From an uncultured Micrococcales bacterium (lineage in GTDB: Bacteria > Actinomycetota > Actinomycetes > Actinomycetales > Microbacteriaceae), in NCBI GenBank assembly GCA_903922825.1, contig CAIXVE010000044.1, positions 1-47,656 on the forward strand: a stretch of DNA of 47,656 bases, given 5' to 3'. A model generated the notes under the pieces. It had not been told where the DNA came from. It saw only the letters and a program-made list of their open reading frames with translations, and did not search any database. Shown here piece by piece: positions 19,336-29,304 of this stretch. Positions within the stretch are counted from its first letter, which is position 1. Each line of letters starts with the position of its first letter. The translations under genes were made by a program, and so were the position numbers.

Positions 19336-20921
19336 GCTCTCCTTCTCGCTCTGGCAATGGTTAAGCCAATCAACGCTATCAAGAACAGAGCGATGGCAAA
19401 AACAAAAGCTCCAGCTTCGATATATCTTCCAAAGATAACGGCGGGTGTCTTGTCGCTTCTGAGCGAAATGTTTGCAACCATCGCTGCCGGGGTGAACATT
19501 GGCAGCTCCTTCACAATATGGCCATCAGGGGTATAAATACCTGACAGACCAACAGTTGAAATTGCAACCACAGTTCTACCCGTAACTATTGCTCGCATTC
19601 TTGAAATTCCAGCTAACTGAACTCCCTGTTCGCTTTTACCAAAGTCAGAACTGTTTGTTTGAATCATGATTGCTTGAGCACCATTATCGACAAGGTCGTA
19701 ACCTAATTCGTCAATAGTTGCTTCGAAACAAATAAGTGAACCAACTCGAACATTCTTCTTGATATCGAAAACGCCATCACGAGTACCAGGAGACATATCC
19801 CAACCGATAAGCCCAATCATGTCTGGAGCTAAACCCATGAAGAAAGAACGATAAGGAACGTATTCTCCAAAAGGAACTGGACGTTTCTTGTCATACCAGT
19901 CGGTTAGTCCCTTGACCGGATTCCACAGATCCACTTCATTGAAGTAATCCACTCCCCTGAAAGTCTTATTACCAAAAAGCAAAGGTGCCTTTAGGACTTC
20001 ATTTACGAATATTGTAACTTTCACATTCTCTTCAGCAACGTTTATTGGATCTAGATCTGCAGAGTTTTCCGGCCAGACCATCAAATCTAAGTTCTTTGCT
20101 TTCCCAGATGCGATTAGCTTCTTAGCAACTCTTAGGTGCTTATCCAATATCGACCCTGGTGGGTTGTGAGCAAATAGACCAGCGTTGGCATTTCCTTGAA
20201 CTGCCGCAACTTTCAATGCTCCAGAGGTGGTTGGGCTAGGCAGAACGAAAAGAGCTGGAAGAGTAAAAAATATAAGCCAAGCGGTCAGCGTCGGAGTCCA
20301 AGACTTCACTCGATTTACTATGCCTGACCCTATAGGCAGTGGCGAAAGAACTTGCAGAGCTAGAAGAGCAGAAACAAAAACAATCAGCCAGCTAAGACCG
20401 GCGATGTCTATACCCCAAGCCCATTTGGCTAGAAAATTATCTGCCTGACTAACTCCAATTCTTGCCCAGGGCAATCCTCCAAAAGGAAAATGACTTGAAA
20501 CAAATTCACGTCCGGTGTAGATGCCACCGATTGCAAATGCGACAACCGTGTTTTTCCATGACCCAAGTTTGAGAGTGTTTAGGTAACGCCAAACCACGGC
20601 TATTACGCCAAATGAAATCGCAAAGAAGATTGCTTCCATGAAAGAAAGTGCAAACCAAGGAATTGGACCCAAATATGTAGTTAGCCAAATTAGCACTAAC
20701 CCATAAAAGCTGAAACCTGCAAATAAGCCAAGCCAGAAGGCCTTTAGAAACTTAATGCCTCTAACGGCTAAAACAATAAGAAAAATTCCCAAGAAAGCAC
20801 CAGGAATAAAAGTTATGGCTGGAAAACTTGAGGCTAGCGATAGTCCACCGAGGATAGCAAGTGGCACTCTTGCGAAGAAAGAGTCTGACTGGCTAAAGAA
20901 CCTGAGAATTTTGGACACCAT
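19332..20921 (-). CDS. lnt: Apolipoprotein N-acyltransferase
   Basis: Multi-TM N-terminus plus nitrilase domain (MVWPENSADLDP, KKRPVPFGEYVPYRSF, GSLICFEATIDEL). Confidence 0.93.
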   Translation of the reverse strand: MVSKILRFFSQSDSFFARVPLAILGGLSLASSFPAITFIPGAFLGIFLIVLAVRGIKFLKAFWLGLFAGFSFYGLVLIWLTTYLGPIPWFALSFMEAIFFAISFGVIAVVWRYLNTLKLGSWKNTVVAFAIGGIYTGREFVSSHFPFGGLPWARIGVSQADNFLAKWAWGIDIAGLSWLIVFVSALLALQVLSPLPIGSGIVNRVKSWTPTLTAWLIFFTLPALFVLPSPTTSGALKVAAVQGNANAGLFAHNPPGSILDKHLRVAKKLIASGKAKNLDLMVWPENSADLDPINVAEENVKVTIFVNEVLKAPLLFGNKTFRGVDYFNEVDLWNPVKGLTDWYDKKRPVPFGEYVPYRSFFMGLAPDMIGLIGWDMSPGTRDGVFDIKKNVRVGSLICFEATIDELGYDLVDNGAQAIMIQTNSSDFGKSEQGVQLAGISRMRAIVTGRTVVAISTVGLSGIYTPDGHIVKELPMFTPAAMVANISLRSDKTPAVIFGRYIEAGAFVFAIALFLIALIGLTIARARRRA

Positions 20922-23363
20922 CTAAGCGTAATAGGAGTAAGCGACGATGCCACGTTTGATCTGATCCATAGCCGCTTGAGCAGTCTTACTCAGTTTGTCG
21001 TCGTTTATGTTGGAGATTTGGTCCAGCAGATCGATGGATTGTTTGCACCAGCGAATAAAGTCTCCTGCCAGCATCCCCGTTGCTTTCAGAATTCCATCAA
21101 GTCTGGCCCCCGTTGCCCAGCGATACATCTGCAAAGCCATGGTGGCATCAGGTTCGATGGTAAGAGGTAGGTGATGCTCCTTTGATAACGCTTGAAGTTC
21201 ATCCCAAACTCCAAGAGTCTCATCAAACCTCTCCCCGAACTCACCTCTTGGAAATCTTGGGTTGAGTTCCTCATCATCTCTTCTGGCCTCATAAACAAGT
21301 GCTGCGGCTAAAGCTGCAAAGGTGGCTGCATCTATCCCAGCCCACGTATTTCTTCGCAAGCATTCTGAGACAAGAAGGTCTCGGTCACCATAAATCTTTG
21401 CAAGTTTCAAACCTGCGTCAGTAACTTCCAAGTCATCGTCGTCTTGAACAAGATATCCGAGTTCTAAAAGCATGTCTGACAGGTGATCAAAGGTTTTAGC
21501 CACCTGGTTCGTTCTGGATTCGATCTGTTTGATGATGGTTTGAGTTTCACGGTAAAGCTTGTACCAGCGTTCTGCCCATCTCGAATGTGCTTCACGCTCA
21601 GGGCAACCATGACAAGGATGTGCTCGGAGATCCCTCTTGAGATTTGTGATCTTTAGTTCCTGAGCTCGCATGCCTTTGGTTTGACGTAAGTCATTACGTT
21701 TAGCTTGGCGACCCCAAGTTGCCAGCTCTTTCTCCATGTCGCTGATCTCTCGACGCAATTTGGCATATTCAGTGAAATCGCCGAGATGACATTTCATTGA
21801 TTGTTCATAACCAAATAATGAGGATTGTTTCTCCCTAATTCCTCTGGCTAAGCCAACTACCGATCTGTCGGCTTGGAACTGAGCGAACGAGGTTTCTAAA
21901 ACTTCGCGAGACCTTCGAGCACCAAAAGCTTGAATAAGATTCACAGTCATGTTGAAAGTTGGCTTGAAAGACGAGTTCAATGGGTAGGTTCTTTTTGAGG
22001 CTAAAGATGCAACATAGGTAGGGTCTAGATTGCCAGACCATTGAATAACTGAGTGGCCTTCATGATCAATTCCTCTTCGACCAGCGCGTCCAGTTAGCTG
22101 AGTATATTCACCGGGTGTGATTTGAACTCTTCCTTCACCGTTGAACTTATCTAACCGTTCTAAAACCACAGTTCTAGCCGGCATGTTTATACCTAAAGCT
22201 AAAGTCTCAGTTGCGAAAACAACCTTCACTAGTTTTCTTAGAAAAAGCTCCTCAACAACTTCTTTGAAAGCAGGTAACAAACCAGCGTGATGCGCTGCTA
22301 CCCCTCGTTCAAGAGCATTCAACCACTGGAAGTAGCCCAGAGCAGATAGGTCTTCATCAGGAATGTTTCCACACTTTTCTTCTGCAATACGGCGAATCAG
22401 CTGCTTATCTTCAGGTCTAGTCAACCTGATTCCTGAGGCAAGTACGGCTTGAACTGCCGCTTCACATCCAGCTCTAGAGAAGATAAAGAAAATCGCTGGA
22501 AGTAAATCTGCCTCTTCAAGAATGTCAATCACATCAGGTTTACTTACCCTCGCAATTCGACCCATGTTCCGATCTGGACCCTGATGACCTCTTCGGCCTC
22601 GTATTGGTTTATTTATAGGTTGACGCATCTTGTTTGCATGTCGCTGCACTAGATCAACATTTACTCGGTTGTCATCATCCTTTTCACTAAACAAAGGAAT
22701 AAGGTCATCACCGAAAAGCACATGTTGATTCAGGGGTACCGGTCTAATTTCAGAAACGATGATTGCAGTATCGCCGCGGATTTCATCTAACCAGGCTCCA
22801 AACTCTTCAGCATTTGACACGGTTGCGCTCAGGGAAACAACTTTCACATCTTTAGGTAAATGCAGAATCACTTCTTCCCAAACCGCTCCCCTAAAACGGT
22901 CTGCCAAATAGTGAACTTCATCCATGACTACGAAACCAAGATTCATCAGAGATTCTGAGTTTGCGTAAATCATGTTTCTAAGCACTTCAGTAGTCATAAC
23001 CAAGAACTGTGCATCACTGTTGATGCTTGTGTCACCGGTCAGGAGACCGACTTTCTCAGAACCATAGCGAGTGACCAACTCAGCATATTTTTGATTACTC
23101 AACGCTTTGATAGGCGTTGTATAGAAAACCTTTTGGTTTCTGTCTAATCCCAGATGCATGGCAAATTCACCAACCACTGTTTTACCTGCCCCAGTAGGAG
23201 CTGCAACTAAAACACCCTGACCTCGAAGTAATGCTTGGCAAGCTTTCATTTGAAAATCGTCCATCGGGAATTTCAAAAGAGCAATGAATGAATCCAAAGC
23301 TGGATCTGTGCGATTCTGTTTCGCCCTGGCGTAACGCTCTGCAGGGCTTAGTTCATCGCTCAT
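20922..23363 (-). CDS. helY: DEAD/DEAH-box helicase, HelY/Ski2-Mtr4-like
   Basis: VLVAAPTGAGKTVVGEFA, MDEVHYLADRFRGAVWEEVI, SLSATVSN, ALGINMPARTVV, QLTGRAGRRGID. Confidence 0.93.
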   Translation of the reverse strand: MSDELSPAERYARAKQNRTDPALDSFIALLKFPMDDFQMKACQALLRGQGVLVAAPTGAGKTVVGEFAMHLGLDRNQKVFYTTPIKALSNQKYAELVTRYGSEKVGLLTGDTSINSDAQFLVMTTEVLRNMIYANSESLMNLGFVVMDEVHYLADRFRGAVWEEVILHLPKDVKVVSLSATVSNAEEFGAWLDEIRGDTAIIVSEIRPVPLNQHVLFGDDLIPLFSEKDDDNRVNVDLVQRHANKMRQPINKPIRGRRGHQGPDRNMGRIARVSKPDVIDILEEADLLPAIFFIFSRAGCEAAVQAVLASGIRLTRPEDKQLIRRIAEEKCGNIPDEDLSALGYFQWLNALERGVAAHHAGLLPAFKEVVEELFLRKLVKVVFATETLALGINMPARTVVLERLDKFNGEGRVQITPGEYTQLTGRAGRRGIDHEGHSVIQWSGNLDPTYVASLASKRTYPLNSSFKPTFNMTVNLIQAFGARRSREVLETSFAQFQADRSVVGLARGIREKQSSLFGYEQSMKCHLGDFTEYAKLRREISDMEKELATWGRQAKRNDLRQTKGMRAQELKITNLKRDLRAHPCHGCPEREAHSRWAERWYKLYRETQTIIKQIESRTNQVAKTFDHLSDMLLELGYLVQDDDDLEVTDAGLKLAKIYGDRDLLVSECLRRNTWAGIDAATFAALAAALVYEARRDDEELNPRFPRGEFGERFDETLGVWDELQALSKEHHLPLTIEPDATMALQMYRWATGARLDGILKATGMLAGDFIRWCKQSIDLLDQISNINDDKLSKTAQAAMDQIKRGIVAYSYYA

Positions 23364-24160
23364 TCTGTTACTTCATCAGTAAGGAGGTCCGTGACTAGTT
23401 CATTTTTCTGGCGGGCAGCTCTGCGCTTGTCATTGGCTAAAGCAACTGCTGCTGCCACAAAGTAGAGAACTGTAAGCGGCACCATAAGTAAGAACATAGA
23501 CATCGGATCAGATACCGGTGTTGCGATAGCTCCAATGACGGCGATGATAAAGATCGCTGGTCGCCAACCTTTGAGAATAGTTTTTCCGGAAATCACTCCT
23601 AGCGCGTTTAGAAAAACAAGAATGATCGGCAAAACAAAAGCCAAACCAAAAACGAGTAGAACTCGAACGGCAAACAAAACATATTCCGCGGCATTAATTA
23701 CGTTGGCGGCACCCGGTGGCGTAAATGAAAGCAGGCTTCGAATGAATTCAGGAAATAACCACCAGCCGAACCAAGCCCCAGCCAAGAAAACTGGTGAGCT
23801 TAAAAACAGAAAACCGATTGTGTAACGGCGTTCACGCTTCTTTAGGGCAGGGGTAATAAAGGCTAGAACCTGGTAGAGCCAAACTGGACTAGAAATAAAC
23901 AAGCCAACAAAAAATGCAATTTGAAGGTGAAGGTCAAAAGCCGAAACTACGGAATTGAAGTTAATGGTTGCATTGACATGCTCGTCACGTGCTAAATCAA
24001 TTATTGGCTGTTGCAGGGCTGAGAAAACCTGATCAAAGGTTATCCAGCCAATAATTCCACCACCGACTATGGCAAAAGCTGACTTGAAAAGTCGGTTCCT
24101 AAACTCTCGAAGATGCCCCGAAAGTTTCATTTTCTTTTCGGGGTTACGGCTCCTAGCCAT
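23360..24160 (-). CDS. tatC: Twin-arginine translocase subunit TatC
   Basis: LSGHLREFRNRLFKSAFAI, six TM segments. Confidence 0.95.
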   Translation of the reverse strand: MARSRNPEKKMKLSGHLREFRNRLFKSAFAIVGGGIIGWITFDQVFSALQQPIIDLARDEHVNATINFNSVVSAFDLHLQIAFFVGLFISSPVWLYQVLAFITPALKKRERRYTIGFLFLSSPVFLAGAWFGWWLFPEFIRSLLSFTPPGAANVINAAEYVLFAVRVLLVFGLAFVLPIILVFLNALGVISGKTILKGWRPAIFIIAVIGAIATPVSDPMSMFLLMVPLTVLYFVAAAVALANDKRRAARQKNELVTDLLTDEVTE

Positions 24161-24366
24161 TACTTCTCTTCTTTGGTTTGGTCTTTCTCAACGCTAGTTT
24201 TCTTGTCTTCGGCACGCTCGTCGCCCATTTGCTTCATTTCCTTGCGGAAAATACGCATTGACTGGCCAAGACTCTTTGCAAACCCTGGAAGCTTAGGAGC
24301 TCCCCAGATCACAAGAACCACTAGCACGATGACAATGATGTGCCATCCTTCGAGTCCTCTAAACAT
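24160..24366 (-). CDS. tatA: Twin-arginine translocase subunit TatA
   Basis: GLEGWHIIVIVLVVLVIWGAPKLPGFAKSLGQSMRIFRKEM. Confidence 0.93.
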   Translation of the reverse strand: MFRGLEGWHIIVIVLVVLVIWGAPKLPGFAKSLGQSMRIFRKEMKQMGDERAEDKKTSVEKDQTKEEK

Positions 24367-24377
24367 AACTAGCCTTA

Positions 24378-24605
24378 CTACTCAGATACGGTTTTGTTTC
24401 TAGTTTCCAGCCTACGCTGTCTATCTAGTCTTGAGTGTTTAAGTGCACTCACCTCAAGTTTAAGCCCTTTAACCTTCTGGTTTATCGGGTCAATAGATCT
24501 CATTACTCGTTTAGAAGAAGCCCTTAGCTTGAGGCTAACCCAGAGCAACGCTAAAGCTGAGCAACCGACGACTATGGCTATCACATAAGGCATGAGGTTA
24601 CCCAC
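24378..24605 (-). CDS. Small hypothetical membrane protein (75 aa)
   Basis: Single N-terminal TM then a basic helix; sits between tatA and pafC and overlaps the pafC end by 1 nt. Confidence 0.6.
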   Translation of the reverse strand: MGNLMPYVIAIVVGCSALALLWVSLKLRASSKRVMRSIDPINQKVKGLKLEVSALKHSRLDRQRRLETRNKTVSE

Positions 24606-25600
24606 TATTCGGCGTCCTTAGGAACGGAGCCGATTGAAGGGTTAATGGCTGCCAAAGCAAAGTCTCTAACCGCCTTTTTAGCATCTGCTGGACTGATGAC
24701 CTTAGCGCCTCCCCCGTAACGAGTAACCAAAGGTCCGAGATTTCGAACATCTCCAACTTTGACTGTGAACCTTCTTGAAGTCTTGTTGACCACCACAGTT
24801 TCAGCTATAGGTTTCAGGTCATACATTAGGCCATACGCGCCTGGTTCAACTTCGAGGACAACCTCTATGTCGTTATCAGAGGGAACATATATTTCATCCT
24901 GAAGTTCTGCTTGTTTCGCAGCTTCACTTATTGGAACATCCGGAAGGATAACTGTGTTTCGCATACGGTCAATCCTGAAGGATCTGAGTGCCTGTTTCTG
25001 CTGGCACCAACCCCGAAGATAAATCAGCTCGCTTTGTGGATCAATTCTTAGTGGTTCAATTACTCGACCAATCGAGGTAACACCTTTATTGTCTTGGTAA
25101 TCGCATTTGATAGCGACACCTTTGTTTATTGCTTGGCGAAGAATTCTGATGTCAAGATCAATACCAATCGGGTTTATCTTTATTTCTGGAGCCTGTGTCT
25201 TATCGAAACCACTAGCAATTATTTTTTGCAGAGTTTCAATCTCATCGCTGTCGGCCAGCCCCGGAATTGACTTGAGATACACCAACCCCGCAGCCAAGGC
25301 TGATGCCTGACGTGCTGAAAGTCTTGGAACTTCCTTTAGAGACATCTTTTCTTTGTAGTTGACAGCAACGTTCCCATCTTCAAGTTCATCGAAGTCAATT
25401 CCATATGGTGAATGGTGGTTTATTTCAATAAACCCCAAGTTCTTCACAGCGTTTGTGATTTCAACTTCTGGAACCTTGAAATGCTTTGCAAGTTCAGGAA
25501 CATCATATTCAGCGCCATCAATTAGATTGCCAACCAGGGCAAGCATGAGGTTGAAACGATCAGAATCAGTAAGTTTTCTTGGCTCACGCATGATCATCAA
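24605..25600 (-). CDS. pafC: WYL-domain transcriptional regulator PafC
   Basis: HTH plus WYL region (EPLRIDPQSELIYLRGWCQQKQALRSFRIDRM), next to tatA as in actinobacteria. Confidence 0.9.
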   Translation of the reverse strand: MMIMREPRKLTDSDRFNLMLALVGNLIDGAEYDVPELAKHFKVPEVEITNAVKNLGFIEINHHSPYGIDFDELEDGNVAVNYKEKMSLKEVPRLSARQASALAAGLVYLKSIPGLADSDEIETLQKIIASGFDKTQAPEIKINPIGIDLDIRILRQAINKGVAIKCDYQDNKGVTSIGRVIEPLRIDPQSELIYLRGWCQQKQALRSFRIDRMRNTVILPDVPISEAAKQAELQDEIYVPSDNDIEVVLEVEPGAYGLMYDLKPIAETVVVNKTSRRFTVKVGDVRNLGPLVTRYGGGAKVISPADAKKAVRDFALAAINPSIGSVPKDAE

Positions 25601-26588
25601 CCACTTTTTTATATCCAGCTTGAACCAAATCGTCTAGCTCTTTGGGCTCTAAGACTTCTATTTGACCTGGGTATTCACGAATCTGTTCTGCTAAAACGAA
25701 CTTGTCGTAATAGCGAAGAGTTACTACATCTTTAGCTTTTTGCTCGTTCAATTTAGTTTCGTATTTAAACCAAGCAGCAGTGTCCGGTTTGATTCTAATT
25801 TTAGCAATTTGCTTATCAGCGAATTTCTCTAAATCCTCAGTTGCTTTCTGAATCGCTTCGGTGCTTGGCGCATCAAAGGGTGCACTGTTTGCTGACACAA
25901 TAACTCGGCTAATCATTCGTCTGAGCATAAAGTTGCGTGCCTCCTTGTTCTTTTGGTCAAAACCTAAAACTACCCACTGCCCATCCAGATGCTGAATCAA
26001 CCATGGTTCAACTGAACGAGTTTCTATGACTCCAGTATTTGGGTTTCGATAATCAAACTTGATGACTCTCAAATCTGAAATAGCGTTGTTTATTTCACGG
26101 AAGTTAGGTTCATGTTCGATTATTCGAGGTGCGATACCGACAATGTCAGAGTCCTCACCGACAACTCCCATAGATCGAAGTTTCACAATTCCTTTGTTGG
26201 CGGCAGTTGAAAGCGATCCTCCAGCCCAAGCTTCTGCGGCTAGGGTTAGAAGGGCAAGCTGCCTGGCTGTCAATTGGATGTTTTCCGGCCAGGTGAAATC
26301 TGATTTCTTGATCACATAGACAGTAGCCTGATTGTTCTCATCTTCGTGAGCTGGGATGACTGCCTCAGCGATTATTCCGTTGTGCTTCAGAGTCGTCTTA
26401 TCTCTTTCAAACTTTCTTTCAAGAGATTTATTGTTACCGTTTGGCTTGTAGTCGGCCATGTAACCAGGAATTGAACTCAGAATCTGATGTTTGGAAAGTC
26501 CAACTTTTGAATATAAAAGCGCACAGGTCAGCGCAAAGAGCCGCTCAGGTCTAGAGATTTTATATTTAGCAACAGACTTATCCGCCAT
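25584..26588 (-). CDS. pafB: WYL-domain transcriptional regulator PafB
   Basis: ISRPERLFALTCALLYSKVGLSKHQIL HTH; VEPWLIQHLDGQWVVLGFDQKNKEARNFMLRRM WYL domain. ATG 26588 preferred to the ORF-track start 26621, which would overlap the FKBP gene. Confidence 0.88.
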   Translation of the reverse strand: MADKSVAKYKISRPERLFALTCALLYSKVGLSKHQILSSIPGYMADYKPNGNNKSLERKFERDKTTLKHNGIIAEAVIPAHEDENNQATVYVIKKSDFTWPENIQLTARQLALLTLAAEAWAGGSLSTAANKGIVKLRSMGVVGEDSDIVGIAPRIIEHEPNFREINNAISDLRVIKFDYRNPNTGVIETRSVEPWLIQHLDGQWVVLGFDQKNKEARNFMLRRMISRVIVSANSAPFDAPSTEAIQKATEDLEKFADKQIAKIRIKPDTAAWFKYETKLNEQKAKDVVTLRYYDKFVLAEQIREYPGQIEVLEPKELDDLVQAGYKKVVDDHA

Positions 26589-26598
26589 TGTCGAAGTT

Positions 26599-27561
26599 TT
26601 ACTTACCCTTTCCAAGGACATCGATCACAAACAATAAAGTTGCATTCGCTGGAATGCTTCCCTGTCCAGATGCACCATAAGCATATTCAGGCGGGATGCT
26701 TGCGATGACTTGCGAACCAACTTTCACATCAGTCAGAGCCATAGCGAAACCTTTGATTGTTCCACCAGCAAGATTTAAAGTTGCTGGTTGAGAATCCCAA
26801 GAAGATTCAACCGAGCCACCAAGAGCAGAAGTCCAATCCCAAAGTGTGTAGTTCACAGTCACAGTGTCGGTTGCCTTAACAGTTTCACCTTTACCTTCGA
26901 TTACTACAGCCGACTTAAACTCTTTGGGAGCACTAAATGAAGGTGTGACCAAACCTGGTCTACCAGTTTTAGGATCTCTAACAACCTGTGGCAATCCACT
27001 TACAGGTGCTTGAACATCACCGTTAGCGTGCGGCAGATTTACTTTATTGATTTTGAAAATGTATAGAGAGCCACCTGGGTTTGATGCGTTGGCTGGAACC
27101 GCAAGTGCAGCTACCGAACCCTCTTTGACGCCAGATAGAGCATTACAGAAAACCGGATAGGTCTTTGTGTCAACGAGAATCGCTTGAGAGTCAGTTCCAT
27201 TGAAAGCATTTGATCCAAGAAGTTTTCCGGTTGATGAAGAGTAAATCGCGTAATCCACTGAAAGTAATTCATTGCCAGTAAATACAGGTCCACTTCCCTC
27301 AGAGACCAGCTTTGTTTCTGGCTTGGTGATTTTAGAAAGTTGGGATGCAAAGCTCACACCTGCTGATGCGTTAGCGAAATCAACTGTCGGTGCTCCTGTG
27401 CTATTGGTGGTCACCTGAACTGCATCAATGGCACTACCACCGACAAAGTGGTCACATGCGGCCGTTATGCCACTGAAGGCATCCTGCGCTCCAGTACTGG
27501 AGCAGCCTGCTAGAAGGCCAACTATGGCAAGAGTTAGAGATGGAATTCTGATTTTGTGCAC
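26599..27561 (-). CDS. FKBP-type peptidyl-prolyl cis-trans isomerase, lipoprotein
   Basis: Lipobox LLAGCSS; C-terminal GGTIKGFAMALTDVKVGSQVIASIPPEYAYGASGQGSIPANATLLFVIDVL; GTG start. Confidence 0.92.
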   Translation of the reverse strand: MHKIRIPSLTLAIVGLLAGCSSTGAQDAFSGITAACDHFVGGSAIDAVQVTTNSTGAPTVDFANASAGVSFASQLSKITKPETKLVSEGSGPVFTGNELLSVDYAIYSSSTGKLLGSNAFNGTDSQAILVDTKTYPVFCNALSGVKEGSVAALAVPANASNPGGSLYIFKINKVNLPHANGDVQAPVSGLPQVVRDPKTGRPGLVTPSFSAPKEFKSAVVIEGKGETVKATDTVTVNYTLWDWTSALGGSVESSWDSQPATLNLAGGTIKGFAMALTDVKVGSQVIASIPPEYAYGASGQGSIPANATLLFVIDVLGKGK

Positions 27562-27591
27562 TTGTTCCGCTTTCTTTGTTGAACCTTAAGT

Positions 27592-28581
27592 TTAGTCCTG
27601 GTTTGGGTCGGAACCACCGACAATTGAGTCAGCGGCTCTTTGTGCAGCTCGAAGTGACTTACGCACCTTTTTCTCGCTAACCTTGCGCTCCCCTAGATGT
27701 TCAGGGTTCCAAACGGCTATGTCCTCATCATCAAACTCAGGTTTAGCCTTTCTAACAAAGGACGGCAGCACTGTTCCTGGAGCCAGTTTCCTTGTGGTTA
27801 GAAGGAAGCCAGTGTGTCCTGACATGCGATGTTCCGGTCTAACGGCGAGTCCTTGCAGATGCCAGCCTCGAAATAGAGTCTCAAAAGCTTCTGGCTCAGT
27901 GAAAAGGCCTGATGATCGAATGTCTTCGGCAACTCGGGAAAGCTGAGTGACAGTTGCCACGTAGCAAACTAAAACTCCTCCTGGCTCTAAAACCTTGCTC
28001 ACTTCATCCAAACACTCCCACGGAGCAAGCATGTCTAAGACGACTCGATCAACACTCTGCGGCTTAATTTCCTTAGGTAATTCTTCTTGAAGGCTGCCAA
28101 CCTTGATTTCCCAGTTCTCCGGAAGATATCCAAAAGCCGCGGTGACGTTTGCCTGAGCTATCTCTGCAAAGTCAGATCTTCGTTCAAATGAGGTTAGAGA
28201 GCCTGAAGGTCCTATCGCTCTAAGCAAATACATGCTCAAAGCACCTGAACCAACTCCCGCTTCCACAACCCTTGCTCCAGGAAAAATATCTCCCATCGTT
28301 ACGATGTTGGCAGCATCCTTTGGATAAACAATTGCTGCTCCCCTGGGCATTGATAAAACAAAATCGGTTTGCAGTGGTCGCAGGACTAAGTATTCAATCC
28401 CTGCTTCGCTCCTAATGACAGACCCGTCAGGTAAACCGATAATGTCATCGTGTTTCACATTGCCGCGATGAGTTCCAAACACTGCACCAGTTGCCAAAGT
28501 TATGGTGTTCAGTCTTCCCTTTGGGCCGGTTAGTTGAACTCGTTCCCCAGCCTGAAAAACTCCACGTAGTGCTCTAGCCAT
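27592..28581 (-). CDS. trmI: tRNA (adenine-58-N1)-methyltransferase TrmI
   Basis: IVYPKDAANIVTMGDIFPGARVVEAGVGSGALSMYLLRAIGPSGSLTSFERR; DRVVLDMLAPWE. Confidence 0.93.
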   Translation of the reverse strand: MARALRGVFQAGERVQLTGPKGRLNTITLATGAVFGTHRGNVKHDDIIGLPDGSVIRSEAGIEYLVLRPLQTDFVLSMPRGAAIVYPKDAANIVTMGDIFPGARVVEAGVGSGALSMYLLRAIGPSGSLTSFERRSDFAEIAQANVTAAFGYLPENWEIKVGSLQEELPKEIKPQSVDRVVLDMLAPWECLDEVSKVLEPGGVLVCYVATVTQLSRVAEDIRSSGLFTEPEAFETLFRGWHLQGLAVRPEHRMSGHTGFLLTTRKLAPGTVLPSFVRKAKPEFDDEDIAVWNPEHLGERKVSEKKVRKSLRAAQRAADSIVGGSDPNQD

Positions 28582-29237
28582 TACAGCAACTTCCTTAGCT
28601 TTTTATAGGTGACACCTTCGAGAGTTTCCCAAAGAATACGTCCAGGTTTTGCTGGCAACTCAATAACGTGAGGAATACCTATCGCGTAGGTGCCAGCAGC
28701 CTCAGCAGAGCTGAGTCCTGAAATGCTGTCTTCAAAAGCTATGCATCGGTTCGGTTCAAATCCAAGCTGCTCGGCTGCCTTCAAATAAGCCTCAGGATGA
28801 GGTTTCCCATGCCTGACATCATCGCCAGCAATAATAAGATCAAAGGCATCAAAATCTATGGCATCAACTACTTGCTTTGCCATCCGGTGTAAAGACATGG
28901 TTACCAGAGCTGTTGGAACTCCATGTTTTCTTAAGTCAAATAAAAGTTCTTTTGCTCCTGGCCGCCAAGGAATCGATTTGGCTAGTCGTTCTTGGACCTC
29001 ATTTGTTAATCTGGTTACTATTTCTTCGGGTTCAAGCGGCACATTGGTTCGATCCTTGAAAAGTTGTGAAGATTTATCAAGACTCATGCCAACCACGTCT
29101 AAACCGTCTTGATCAGTCCAAACACCATTGTGTTCGCTAGCAAGCGCTCTTTCACTCTGAATCCAATAAGGTTCAGAGTCTATGAGGGTTCCATCCATGT
29201 CAAAAAGCACGGCAAAGGGGCGTTTAATTCCAAACAT
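28581..29237 (-). CDS. HAD family phosphatase
   Basis: AVLFDMDGTLIDSEPYW, GDDVRHGKPHPEAYLKAAEQL, AFEDSISGLSSAEAAG. ATG 29237 preferred over TTG 29246. Confidence 0.9.
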   Translation of the reverse strand: MFGIKRPFAVLFDMDGTLIDSEPYWIQSERALASEHNGVWTDQDGLDVVGMSLDKSSQLFKDRTNVPLEPEEIVTRLTNEVQERLAKSIPWRPGAKELLFDLRKHGVPTALVTMSLHRMAKQVVDAIDFDAFDLIIAGDDVRHGKPHPEAYLKAAEQLGFEPNRCIAFEDSISGLSSAEAAGTYAIGIPHVIELPAKPGRILWETLEGVTYKKLRKLL

Positions 29238-29304
29238 TATGCCCAAAGTCTAATCTGCAGTTATGAATTAGAGTTCTATCTAGAGCATCTAGCAATGAAA
29301 TGGT

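Noticed and set aside
27436-27446. Reverse-strand TTGTCGGTG inside the FKBP gene, a partial RecA-NDp/PafBC match
   Set aside because: Lies within coding sequence, and the position 8 nt downstream reads ATTGAT rather than TANNNT. Similar partial matches inside trmI (~27609), pafB (~26155) and pyrD (~3771) fail the same test.
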